From NCBI GenBank assembly GCA_018266255.1, contig JAFEAT010000019.1, forward strand, positions 120,999 to 184,998: 64,000 nucleotides of DNA, in the 5' to 3' direction. A program made the translations under genes and the position numbers. Origin of the DNA: Cyanobacteria bacterium SZAS-4 (GTDB lineage: Bacteria; Cyanobacteriota; Vampirovibrionia; Obscuribacterales; Obscuribacteraceae). Shown here piece by piece: positions 18,553 through 25,647 of this stretch. Each line of letters begins with the position of its first letter. Position 1 is the first letter of the stretch. Under the pieces are notes generated by a model, which worked only from the letters and a program-made list of their open reading frames with translations, had not been told where the DNA came from and did no database searches.

Positions 18553-18735
18553 GAAAATGCTCCAGTGGCTAATCATGAGTGTGTTGCCGACTATTGTCAT
18601 GAACAATAGTGAGCATTCGTAAGCCCCAGCCTGGTAGGAGGGGACGAATTGAACATGATAACACCCTTGATCCCGATTCTCGGCGGATTCTCCATGATTC
18701 CTCAATGTTTCGACGCATAAATAAGGAGTTTTCTC

Positions 18736-18762
18736 TTGCCTTTGTTGTCACGCAGTTATAAA
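18736..18762 (+). promoter_or_regulatory. Candidate promoter of the antitoxin operon
   Basis: TTGCCT (18736-18741) and TATAAA (18757-18762), spacer 15 bases, slightly short for a sigma-70 promoter. It lies immediately before the inverted repeat 18765-18784 and about 40 bases before the antitoxin start. Confidence 0.4.
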
Positions 18763-18764
18763 CT

Positions 18765-18784
18765 GGACTAATTAAACTTAGTCC
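18765..18784. promoter_or_regulatory. Candidate autoregulatory operator of the toxin-antitoxin operon
   Basis: A perfect inverted repeat GGACTAA-6-TTAGTCC right after the candidate -10 box and 16 bases before the antitoxin ATG. Phd/YefM-type antitoxins usually repress their own operon by binding such palindromes at the transcription start. Position and symmetry are seen; the binding is inferred. Confidence 0.5.
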
Positions 18785-18800
18785 GCTGTGAGTCGCCAAG

Positions 18801-19040
18801 ATGAAGAGTTTCAACATCCACGATGCCAAAACCAATCTTTCCAAGCTGGTGGAAAAAGCAGCTCATGGAGAGCCTTTCATTATTGCGAGGGCGGGAAAAC
18901 CTCTGGTGAAGGTCGTTCCTATCGATGCTCCGTCCAAAGTTCGCCGCATCGGTTCGATGGAAGGGCAGTTCAAAATTCCAGACGACTTCGACACCATGCT
19001 CAAAGACGAGATCAAGTCACTCTTTGATGGCGACAGATGA
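18801..19040 (+). CDS. Phd/YefM-family antitoxin
   Basis: 79 residues. The N-terminal DNA-binding part reads FNIHDAKTNLSKLVEKAAHGEPFIIARAGKPLVKVVP, the standard Phd/YefM pattern; the C-terminal 30 residues, which would wrap the toxin, end in an acidic DEIKSLFDGD. It overlaps the next gene by four bases (ATGA), so antitoxin and toxin-like protein are translationally coupled. Upstream lie a candidate promoter and operator. Confidence 0.9.
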   Translation: MKSFNIHDAKTNLSKLVEKAAHGEPFIIARAGKPLVKVVPIDAPSKVRRIGSMEGQFKIPDDFDTMLKDEIKSLFDGDR

Positions 19041-19423
19041 AGTATCTGCTTGATACCCACTTACTCCTTTGGGCGCTAAGTCGTGCGAACAAACTTTCGG
19101 ACGCGGCTGAGACTCTCATCGCCAACTTGGACAATGAGCTCTACTTCAGCGCCGCCAGTATCTGGGAGATATCGATCAAATCGTCGGTGGGACGGGACGA
19201 TTTTCAAGTTGATCCCACTATTTTTCGACGAAGTTTGTTGGACAATGAATACCGAGAATTGTCGATAACCGGTGAACATGCCGCTACCGTTGCTATATTG
19301 CCGCCGATTCACAAAAATCCATTTACTAGATTGTTGATTGCTCAAGCAATCGTTGAAGGAATTACTTTAGTAACCGTTAACGCCAATCTGTCTAGTTATC
19401 CGGGTCCTATCATGAAAGTGTGA
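19037..19423 (+). CDS. VapC-type PIN-domain protein with altered active site
   Basis: 128 residues, the normal length for PIN toxins, which cleave tRNA or rRNA using four acidic residues around Mg2+. The first two are intact (LLDTHLLLW, Asp6; SIWEISIK, Glu44). The third, normally in PFDRLLIAQA, is Thr97 here (NPFTRLLIAQA), and the fourth, normally LVTxD, is Asn115 (LVTVNANL). The fold is well preserved but metal binding should be weakened or lost. It may be a detoxified toxin, a DNA-binding co-repressor with the antitoxin, or a variant with displaced ligands. It is coupled to the antitoxin (ATGA) and to the next gene (GTGA). Confidence 0.88.
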   Translation: MKYLLDTHLLLWALSRANKLSDAAETLIANLDNELYFSAASIWEISIKSSVGRDDFQVDPTIFRRSLLDNEYRELSITGEHAATVAILPPIHKNPFTRLLIAQAIVEGITLVTVNANLSSYPGPIMKV

Positions 19424-19956
19424 TGCTAGAGATTTTGAAAAAACTGTTTGGAGCGATTTCGGGTGGCAAGGGCGCCACTCCAGAAAATTTTTCGTCTTCA
19501 AATTCGTCCGCATCAACATCCTCATCAGCTAGAAGACGTGAATTGGCTTCGTTGAAACTCCACGACGCTAAGAGTCTTCCATTGGTCGATGGTGCTTTCA
19601 CTCTTGTTTGGTCAATTCAGCACGATCGGGAATTTGAAGACATCTTGTTGTACGAATTCACCACTCATGGTGGCATTCTTATAGCCCGTGAGCTCGCAAC
19701 TTTCGCGGACTTTGAAAGAGCGATGCAGCTTGTTTCGATGCTGCACGAGAAATACGGAAAGCAATGGACCGAATTTTGTTTGGCACCAGGAGTTGCTGTC
19801 TACATTGGGGGCAATGATAATGCGGGTTGGTCCCATTTTATGAAACACGTTTCTGAGCTTGGCTTCGACCTCATAAAACAAGAGAACGATACTAAACGTG
19901 ATGTCGCTTCTCGTGAATTGTTGATGCCAGAAACGACCTTCAGGTTACGTCAGTAA
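19420..19956 (+). CDS. Hypothetical protein, third gene of the antitoxin/PIN operon
   Basis: 178 residues, not recognised. A short amphipathic N-terminal helix (LEILKKLFGAI), a Ser/Ala/Asn-rich linker (about 24-40), then a compact alpha/beta domain of about 130 residues (LVWSIQHDREFEDILLYEF, GVAVYIGGND). No signal peptide or TM. GTG at 19420 overlaps the stop of the PIN gene by four bases, with an ATG right after it at 19423; this tight spacing ties it to the toxin-antitoxin pair. Its 3' end overlaps the 3' end of the convergent reverse-transcriptase gene by 17 bases. Confidence 0.7.
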   Translation: MMLEILKKLFGAISGGKGATPENFSSSNSSASTSSSARRRELASLKLHDAKSLPLVDGAFTLVWSIQHDREFEDILLYEFTTHGGILIARELATFADFERAMQLVSMLHEKYGKQWTEFCLAPGVAVYIGGNDNAGWSHFMKHVSELGFDLIKQENDTKRDVASRELLMPETTFRLRQ

Positions 19957-21154
19957 GCGGTTTGTCGCTCAGCGCGCTTATGCTTTCGAGGTGATAGATA
20001 CCCCAGCGCTGTTTTGGCGCCAGTTCAAATCCGCGCATTGTCAGTGTTCCATCGTCATCGACATCAAGGCTTTCGGGTGCGACGCTTACTGCCACAGGTT
20101 CGTAACTAGGATGATTTACTGCGCGATCTTCTCTGTCGTAGAGAAAGTGAGCAATTTCTTCTTTGTCGATCATCACTTTTAAAATGTTTAGTGTCGACGG
20201 TGCCGACTCTTCGTCAACCTGGTGAAAACGAGCCAGGTGTGGCTTCAAACTGCGTAAGAACTCGTCTGCCAGTTCGGGTTGAGTTAGTCGAACATAGGCG
20301 ATGTAACCGGTAATTTGTCGCATAAATCGGTAAGGATTTATTCCGTGGGTTTCGCAATGCTCTTCGACACCCCATCGGTGCATGTAATAGAGGTATTGTC
20401 TGATTTTTCTGACGATATTTTTCGGCGGGTTCAATTTTCTATTGACCACGACTCCGGTCACCCATTGCCGAGTAGAGCGGCGCAATATGCGTGTTTTCTT
20501 GTCGTTGCAGGTGAAGCCGGCTGATTTTACCGCTTCGAAAATGTCTGGCAAAATTTCAACAATTCTGTCGTCACCAGATATGGTGATATCGTCCACGTAA
20601 CGTGAGTAACCAAACTCGGTGCGCTCGATCTTTTTAGTCAGCGTGGAAATGACCGCATCGTCAACGACCAATCCGGCCAGATTGGCCAGGGCTGAACTGG
20701 TCGGCGCACCCGTGGGCAGCGCGCCTTTGAAGGTTGAGACTTGCGCCAGAACCGTTGCAGTTTCGTCATCAAAATGGAGATCGCGCATATAAATTTGCTT
20801 CACTACTGCAACTTTGATTGTGCTAAAAAAATCAGTCAGATCGATGTTGATGACTAATTTTTTCCCCACATGCGCTGCAGCATTAGTGACAATCGAGCGA
20901 CCCTTGATGCCACCATGCAGATGTTCAGGCATTTTGTGCCGTGACAGTATACGCTCGTGGATCGAGCGTTGAAGGCGTTTCAGGCTGCCGACTGACGCGT
21001 TGATGTAACGCGCGCCGCCTGATTTTTTCAGCCGCTTATACGAGTGATATCGCTTCTCGTCTTCAGCACTGTTTGCTAAATCTAGAACGAATTGGGATGG
21101 TAACTCCAATTCGTCGCATAGATCGGTGAGAGTCAAACTTAGGTTGCTAGTCAT
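19940..21154 (-). CDS. Retron-type reverse transcriptase
   Basis: 404 residues. Retron RTs copy part of a neighbouring structured RNA into msDNA and usually act in anti-phage defence with an effector. Counting from the ATG at 21154: the GGIKGRSIVTNAAAHVGK segment with the retron-specific NAxxH (91-95); the first catalytic Asp in INIDLTDFF (105); LPTGAPTSSALANL; the YVDD polymerase box (186-189); and VTGVVVN, the second retron hallmark (232-234). All catalytic aspartates are present. The start is ATG 21154 (GTG at 21160 is the alternative). The C-terminal 150 residues are helical and end with an extra acidic region. No classical retron effector is fused. Confidence 0.92.
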   Translation of the reverse strand: MTSNLSLTLTDLCDELELPSQFVLDLANSAEDEKRYHSYKRLKKSGGARYINASVGSLKRLQRSIHERILSRHKMPEHLHGGIKGRSIVTNAAAHVGKKLVINIDLTDFFSTIKVAVVKQIYMRDLHFDDETATVLAQVSTFKGALPTGAPTSSALANLAGLVVDDAVISTLTKKIERTEFGYSRYVDDITISGDDRIVEILPDIFEAVKSAGFTCNDKKTRILRRSTRQWVTGVVVNRKLNPPKNIVRKIRQYLYYMHRWGVEEHCETHGINPYRFMRQITGYIAYVRLTQPELADEFLRSLKPHLARFHQVDEESAPSTLNILKVMIDKEEIAHFLYDREDRAVNHPSYEPVAVSVAPESLDVDDDGTLTMRGFELAPKQRWGIYHLESISALSDKPLTDVT

Positions 21155-21200
21155 ACTCACCGAATGTGATCATGTGCGGTCGATACTCTATACACACAGT

Positions 21201-21268
21201 CGAGACTAGCGACTCGCTAGTCAGAATTTCACAATCACTGAGTCGATTTTAGACTAAATGCAGTCTCG
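21201..21268 (-). ncRNA. Structured leader upstream of the reverse transcriptase; candidate retron msr-msd RNA
   Basis: The 114-base gap before the RT (21161-21274) is full of self-complementarity. There is a perfect 8-bp hairpin GACTAGCG-3-CGCTAGTC (21204-21222). A 7-bp long-range pair joins 21201-21207 to 21262-21268 (CGAGACT/AGTCTCG), and 6 bp pair 21210-21215 with 21240-21245. On the minus strand TTGACG (21267-21272) is followed after 15 bases by TAAAAT, a possible promoter. Retron ncRNAs lie just upstream of the RT and begin and end with complementary arms. This one would be unusually short, so I call it a candidate only. Confidence 0.35.
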
Positions 21269-21274
21269 TCAACA

Positions 21275-21814
21275 TTAATACGGTTGTCCCCAGATGCTCG
21301 GACGGAGCACTCCCACGATGAAACATACGGGACAGAAGATGATTCCGACGATGGCGCTCAGTCCATTGATGATATTCGAGAAGTCGCCCATTAGCGGTTC
21401 TCGAATCAACTCGACAATCACCCAGACAAGTGCGTTGAAGGGGCTTAGCGACAATCCGATCAGTAGTCCAAAAACGACTACGGTGCCAACCTTATGACCG
21501 AGTCTGTGATCCAAAATAGTTGCCAACCATTTCCCTGCAATTAAGCCAAGCATAAAGCTGAGGATGCAGCTGACGTAGGGTATGGACAGGAATGGCATGA
21601 TCCAACCACCGGCGAAACCAATGGCGGTGCATATGCCTAAAGTCTTTGCCACGAGCCAGGCTGATGGACCTGCTGGGGCACCCTTAGCTGGTCCTCCAAT
21701 GCAAGCTCTGCAGCGATTTCCAACGGGGCACTGTGTCATGCAGTTCGTGCAAATGGGTGCATCACATTCGATGCACTTCAAACGCGATTCTGCGTGATCA
21801 CACTTACCGGCCAT
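21275..21814 (-). CDS. B-box-type zinc-finger membrane protein
   Basis: 179 residues. The N-terminus is a cysteine/histidine cluster of B-box or zinc-ribbon type (C-x2-H ... C-x2-C ... C-x2-C, residues about 5-40: KCIECDAPICTNCM, NRCRACIG). A Gly/Ala/Pro linker and about four hydrophobic segments (55-175) follow. Related bacterial proteins occur widely with unknown function. It sits about 120 bases upstream of the retron-type RT on the same strand, so it could be an accessory membrane effector. Equally, it could be an unrelated housekeeping gene, and the context alone does not decide. Confidence 0.65.
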   Translation of the reverse strand: MAGKCDHAESRLKCIECDAPICTNCMTQCPVGNRCRACIGGPAKGAPAGPSAWLVAKTLGICTAIGFAGGWIMPFLSIPYVSCILSFMLGLIAGKWLATILDHRLGHKVGTVVVFGLLIGLSLSPFNALVWVIVELIREPLMGDFSNIINGLSAIVGIIFCPVCFIVGVLRPSIWGQPY

Positions 21815-21889
21815 TTATTTCCTCACATTAGATGCGGCGATTGATGTAATCGCCGTCATCACCTGCGGTGCCTTCAGCAGCGTTGTTTA

Positions 21890-22489
21890 TTATGCTGGTG
21901 GTAGATCGTTTGGATCGAGAGTAGGCTTGCTTCTGCCTTGTTGAGGTAGAGGCGAGAGAATCATCAAGACACTCTTTCCTTCCATCTTAGGTTCACGGTC
22001 CATGATTGCGAGGTCTTTCAACTCTTCGGCGAATTTCTGCATCAATTTCATCGCCATATCTTTGTGTTGCATTTCGCGTCCACGAAGAATGGTCAGAACT
22101 TTGATTTTGTCGCCGTCGTTGAGGAATTTTTGAGCATTGCGAAGCTTGACCTGATAGTCATGCTCCTCAATTTTGTAGCGCATCTTGATCTCTTTGACAT
22201 CGACAATGTGATGCTTACGCTTCGTCTCGCGAGCTTTCTTTTCCTGCTCGAATTTGTAGCGACCGTAGTCCATAATCTTGGCTACAGGTGGGTTCGCATC
22301 AGGTTGGACAACATACAGGTCCAATCCTTTTTCTTTTGCCGTCGTCAATGCTTCTCGAGTTGGGACAATGCCCAGCTGAGCTCCATCTTCATCGATCAAT
22401 CTGAGTTCGCGGTCACGAATCCTCTCATTCAAGAGGGGCATGTCTCGTCGTGCTTCCGGTCGGCGCGGATCGCCTTTGTCTACGCTCAA
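21890..22489 (-). CDS. infC: Translation initiation factor IF-3
   Basis: Binds the 30S subunit and proofreads start-codon selection. 199 residues: the N-domain starts at about residue 18 (PLLNERIRDRELRLIDEDG), then the lysine-rich linker and the C-domain (KEIKMRYKIEEHDYQVKL, FLNDGDKIKVLTILRGREMQHKDMA). The open frame has no ATG upstream of residue 17. A strong GAGGTG site lies 4 bases before a TTG at 22489, which I take as the start. Rare infC starts are known to underlie IF-3 autoregulation (AUU in E. coli), so the TTG may be functional. The usual partners rpmI and rplT are displaced. Confidence 0.95.
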   Translation of the reverse strand: MSVDKGDPRRPEARRDMPLLNERIRDRELRLIDEDGAQLGIVPTREALTTAKEKGLDLYVVQPDANPPVAKIMDYGRYKFEQEKKARETKRKHHIVDVKEIKMRYKIEEHDYQVKLRNAQKFLNDGDKIKVLTILRGREMQHKDMAMKLMQKFAEELKDLAIMDREPKMEGKSVLMILSPLPQQGRSKPTLDPNDLPPA

Positions 22490-22518
22490 TAATCACCTCA
22501 TGGTTGGAACTAAAAATC

Positions 22519-22601
22519 TGCCGAAGGGGGGACTTGAACCCCCAAGAGATTGCTCTCACTACGACCTGAACGTAGCGTGTTTGCCATTTCACCACTTCGG
22601 C
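22519..22601 (-). tRNA. tRNA-Leu (anticodon CAG)
   Basis: 83 bases fold as a class II tRNA. Acceptor arm GCCGAAG/CTTCGGC with discriminator A; D arm GTG/CAC with GG in the loop; anticodon stem CTACG/CGTAG with loop TTCAGGT (CAG); long variable arm (TGAGAGCAATCTCT); T arm GGGGG-TTCAAGT-CCCCC. No CCA is encoded. The long variable arm and CAG anticodon both indicate leucine (codon CUG). Confidence 0.96.
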
Positions 22602-22773
22602 GGGTCGAATCGCATATAGCCTAGCAGGTAGCTGCTCGGCATATGAGAATTCTACAACACTATCTTACGGCAACCAAGTTAAGTGCCATAGTCTAGTGAA
22701 ATCAAGCAGCTGCCCACTAATAAAGGGGCAGCTGGCTGACAAATATCTGTGAACGTTTTGTACAAGTTTGGGT

Positions 22774-23010
22774 TTAGCCGTCAGCTGTGTAAGGCATGAG
22801 GGCGATGTCTCTAGCACGCTTGATCGCGACTGTGAGAACGCGTTGGTGACGCGCACAGTTGCCGCTGATGCGACGTGGAAGAATTTTGCCGCGCTCTGTG
22901 ACGAACTTCTTCAAACGGTTTGGATCTTTGTAGTCTACGAAATCCACTTTGTCGGCGCAAAAGCCGCATGTCTTACGGCGACGTGGTGGTGAATCTTGCG
23001 ATTGACGCAT
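22774..23010 (-). CDS. rpsR: 30S ribosomal protein S18
   Basis: 78 residues with the family signature KDPNRLKKFVTERGKILPRR followed by TVAIKRARDIALMPYT. The N-terminus carries CGFC, a half zinc site as in some S18 variants. It is the last gene of the classical rpsF-ssb-rpsR operon, 21 bases after ssb. Confidence 0.96.
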   Translation of the reverse strand: MRQSQDSPPRRRKTCGFCADKVDFVDYKDPNRLKKFVTERGKILPRRISGNCARHQRVLTVAIKRARDIALMPYTADG

Positions 23011-23031
23011 TACCTTGTACCTCTTTCCTTA

Positions 23032-23505
23032 TTAGAATGGGATCTCGTCTTCGGAAGCGAAGATGGTGTCGAGATCCTCAGATTTATTAGCTTTGGGACC
23101 ACCGGACTTAGCTCCGGCACGAGCGAGTTTAGGTTCAGCCGCATAATCGTCTGAAGCGCCAGCGCCGCTGCTTGCACCGCCAACTACGGCAGTAAGATTC
23201 TCGACAGCGATTGCGTCGATTTCAACGTCACGTTTGCGTTGACCATCTTGTGCCTGATAGTTGTTGATCTGCAGACGTCCGTCGACAGCAACAAGGTCAC
23301 CCTTCTTGATCTCTTGAGCGCAACGCTCAGCTAGATCTCTCCAGGTTACGATTTTGACAGCAGCAGTTTCCGTAGCACCGTCTGCTCGTGGTGCGGATTC
23401 AACCGCAATCGCGAATTCAGTCACTGCCACGTTTGTGGATGGGGTAAAGCGCTTTTCAGGCGCTCTGATTACTCTTCCAGAAACAACTATTTTGCTTAAG
23501 CTCAT
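23032..23505 (-). CDS. ssb: Single-stranded DNA-binding protein
   Basis: 157 residues. The OB fold (about 1-108) starts SLSKIVVSGRVIRAPEKRF and contains ITWRD-like KIVTWRDLAERCAQ and GDLVAVDGRLQI. A Gly/Ala/Ser-rich linker follows, and the acidic tail ends DLDTIFASEDEIPF, the conserved docking peptide for replication and repair proteins. It sits between rpsF and rpsR as in most bacteria. Confidence 0.96.
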   Translation of the reverse strand: MSLSKIVVSGRVIRAPEKRFTPSTNVAVTEFAIAVESAPRADGATETAAVKIVTWRDLAERCAQEIKKGDLVAVDGRLQINNYQAQDGQRKRDVEIDAIAVENLTAVVGGASSGAGASDDYAAEPKLARAGAKSGGPKANKSEDLDTIFASEDEIPF

Positions 23506-23529
23506 GAAAATCCCTGATGTGTAGTGGGG

Positions 23530-23850
23530 TTACAGAGTCTTTGCAGACTCTTTCTCGTGAATAACGATGAGCGAACGAATGATGTCTTCGGAAAGAGTCA
23601 TCATGCGCTTGATGCCCAGAATCGTCTCTGGTTTAGCGTGGAAAATGGTGAGGACGAAATATCCGTCGCGCATTTTGTCGACTTCATAAGCAAGTCTGCG
23701 GCGGCCCTTCTTATCGGTTGTTTCGATAGTGGCGCCTGTGCCTTTGATGAATTCTTCAACGGCGAGGACTACTCTGTCGACAGCGTCTTCATCAAGGTTT
23801 GGCCTGATGATATAGACAACTTCGTATGGTTTTATTACTGCAGTAGCCAA
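23530..23850 (-). CDS. rpsF: 30S ribosomal protein S6
   Basis: 106 residues, with KPYEVVYIIRPNLDEDAV at the N-terminus and the typical KGRRRLAYEVDKMRDGYFVLTIF core. The start is a TTG at 23850 with an excellent AGGGGAG site 5 bases upstream. The open frame runs much further upstream, but that part is unrelated to S6. First gene of the rpsF-ssb-rpsR operon; the operon promoter must lie between 23851 and 24075, a divergent intergenic region shared with the next gene. Confidence 0.95.
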   Translation of the reverse strand: MATAVIKPYEVVYIIRPNLDEDAVDRVVLAVEEFIKGTGATIETTDKKGRRRLAYEVDKMRDGYFVLTIFHAKPETILGIKRMMTLSEDIIRSLIVIHEKESAKTL

Positions 23851-24075
23851 TGGTTCTCCCCTCTGGTCGTCTGTCCTGCGAAAGCAGGCAAGGGACGTTT
23901 GTATTACAAATTCGCAACTAATTGCCGGACTCGAAGTCAGGCAACGTGCAGAACATTCGGCAAATTCTACCATGTGATCCAAATAGGAGTGCCTTCTGCG
24001 TAGTCTCAACATAGCCAACGCAACAGAGTTGCAATAAACTTTCATCGTTAAGGTTGTCTCACCTCATCTGTTTCA

Positions 24076-25050
24076 ATGAATCTCAAGAAGTTTCCAACTC
24101 TCATAATTGCCATCTGCAGCGCGTTTTGCGCGATTACGCCGAACGTGAATGCTCAGGGAATCCTGGCTCAGCCCACTGACGCACAGGATGGAATGCCGTT
24201 TACTCCGCAAGTTCCAGGCATGGCTCCTGGCTTCTCGCTACCCTCGATGAGCAGTTACAACTTGCCGATTCCGGCAGGAATGCGACCAATCCAGGCTTTT
24301 ACGGCAGATTTTTTCAAGCAAGCAACCGCGACCCGTCTGGGTGCTGGCACTGTACTGACTGGAATTTTGGAAGACGACCTCTCTAGCGGTAAAAATCAAG
24401 TAGGCGATGTTTTTTCGATTCGCCTCGAGAATGGCTACAGTGCCAACGGAGTTGTCATTATTCCGCCGCAGTCCAAAGTGCTGGGCTCAATTATTTCGGT
24501 AAAACCAGCGCGGATGCAGAAGTTCGGCGCTCCCGGGGCGATGGATATCAGTTTGCAGACGATTGTCTTTCCTGACGGACGCTCCGCCCGCATCTATGGA
24601 TTCGTCGAGCACAACCCTGCTATGGATTTGAAGACCAAAAATGGAACCGGAAGCGCTATGTCCGGTCCAATTCACACGGTAAAAGCCTCAGCTTTGTCAG
24701 TATTTTCCGGTCTCAATCAGAAAACGGGCTTGCCAATCCAGATGCCCAACATGCGAACCGGATTGGATTTCACTCTGGCCAAAGGCGAATTGTTGCCTGT
24801 TCGTTTGAATCGCACTTGCGACTTGAGTAATATGGCTGCACCACCTGTGATACCAGGCACGGCAATGGCTCCTGCGAGCATGACCAGTTTCACACCACTT
24901 ACTGATGGAATGCCGCCAACCGCACCGCCAATCGGACAAGCCGCCACTGCCGGGCTGTTGCCAGGATTGGCTCCCGGAGAGGATTCGCACTTTGGTCTGT
25001 CGGCTCCAGTTCGACCGATGCCACAATCAGATCTTCCAGATCCGTTTTAA
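24076..25050 (+). CDS. Secreted protein with TrbI/VirB10-like beta domain
   Basis: 324 residues. A signal peptide (KKFPTLIIAICSAFCA, cleavage near NVNA-Q, about residue 26) is followed by a Pro/Met-rich stretch. A beta-rich domain (about 90-205) contains LGAGTVLTGILEDDLSS, VGDVFSIRLENGY and VIIPPQSKVLGSI, reminiscent of the C-terminal VirB10/TrbI fold that lines type IV secretion outer pores. A Pro/Ala/Met-rich tail ends the protein. No other conjugation genes are nearby, so an envelope role is more likely than secretion. The resemblance is by pattern only. Confidence 0.65.
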   Translation: MNLKKFPTLIIAICSAFCAITPNVNAQGILAQPTDAQDGMPFTPQVPGMAPGFSLPSMSSYNLPIPAGMRPIQAFTADFFKQATATRLGAGTVLTGILEDDLSSGKNQVGDVFSIRLENGYSANGVVIIPPQSKVLGSIISVKPARMQKFGAPGAMDISLQTIVFPDGRSARIYGFVEHNPAMDLKTKNGTGSAMSGPIHTVKASALSVFSGLNQKTGLPIQMPNMRTGLDFTLAKGELLPVRLNRTCDLSNMAAPPVIPGTAMAPASMTSFTPLTDGMPPTAPPIGQAATAGLLPGLAPGEDSHFGLSAPVRPMPQSDLPDPF

Positions 25051-25147
25051 CTTTCAGTGCAAAATATCGAGACAGTAGCTAGCGACCCTGCGCGAACTAT
25101 CGATTTGTGGCGTCTGTCTGTCGAGGCGCAATGCCATGGGAATCCTC

Positions 25148-25165
25148 TAAAGCGATATCGCTTTA
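25148..25165. repeat. Palindromic intergenic repeat, copy 1
   Basis: The perfect 18-bp palindrome TAAAGCGATATCGCTTTA lies in the gap 25051-25358, which otherwise holds no convincing gene (a short open frame runs across it). The identical 18-mer recurs at 48003-48020 within a longer palindrome, and the first 12 bases recur at 52840-52851. The core GCGATATCGC recalls, but is not identical to, the cyanobacterial HIP1 octamer GCGATCGC. Confidence 0.75.
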
Positions 25166-25358
25166 AGAACGAGATACCCTTCTGGCGATGCCTGCGTATG
25201 TGCGTGCTGGATTGCTATACAGCATTATTGATGGTCCAGAAATAAAGCTGAAACAATTATCGAGTACTTTGAAAGTGGCGAAGAAAGGCAACTGTCCCCT
25301 CGGGGGCTCAACTTGGCGCGCTTAGATAACAGATTCTAAATTGAAAGAGACTAATACC

Positions 25359-25580
25359 ATGCAAGACGTTGTTCGCTCGATACTTGATGATTTCCAACTT
25401 GAAGGACTACACCCGGTTGGGCTTTTTGATCCTCCATCTCCGAATGTTGATGAAATACCAGCCCCGACAATCTCGTTTTCGCCGCCACAACCTGACTATC
25501 AGGCTTCTCAAGCAGAAATCGATTGGTTTAACGACCTGTTAAGCAGGGCTCGTGCTTTCTCTTGTCAGAACTCTCAGTAA
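25359..25580 (+). CDS. Small Pro/Asp-rich hypothetical protein
   Basis: 73 residues, unrecognised. Acidic, with a helical start (MQDVVRSILDDFQLEG), a proline-rich middle (DPPSPNVDEIPAPTISF) and a helical end (AEIDWFNDLLSRARAF). Start at ATG 25359 after a purine-rich GAAAGAGA; an in-frame TTG lies 18 bases earlier. It lies 67 bases upstream of the giant gene on the same strand and could be co-transcribed with it. Confidence 0.45.
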   Translation: MQDVVRSILDDFQLEGLHPVGLFDPPSPNVDEIPAPTISFSPPQPDYQASQAEIDWFNDLLSRARAFSCQNSQ

Positions 25581-25647
25581 GGTTATCCGACTGAGTTAGC
25601 GGGTCTAATAATCCCACTTACGTCTGGCGAACGGCGGAATTATACAT

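Noticed and set aside
23530..24045. Long 171-residue reading of S6
   Set aside because: The extra 65 residues have no S6 similarity, and a strong ribosome site marks the TTG at 23850.
25057..25245. 62-codon open frame on the plus strand between the secreted-protein gene and the small Pro/Asp-rich gene
   Set aside because: It has no ribosome site, odd composition, and the perfect palindrome 25148-25165 runs through it. Better read as a repeat-bearing gap.
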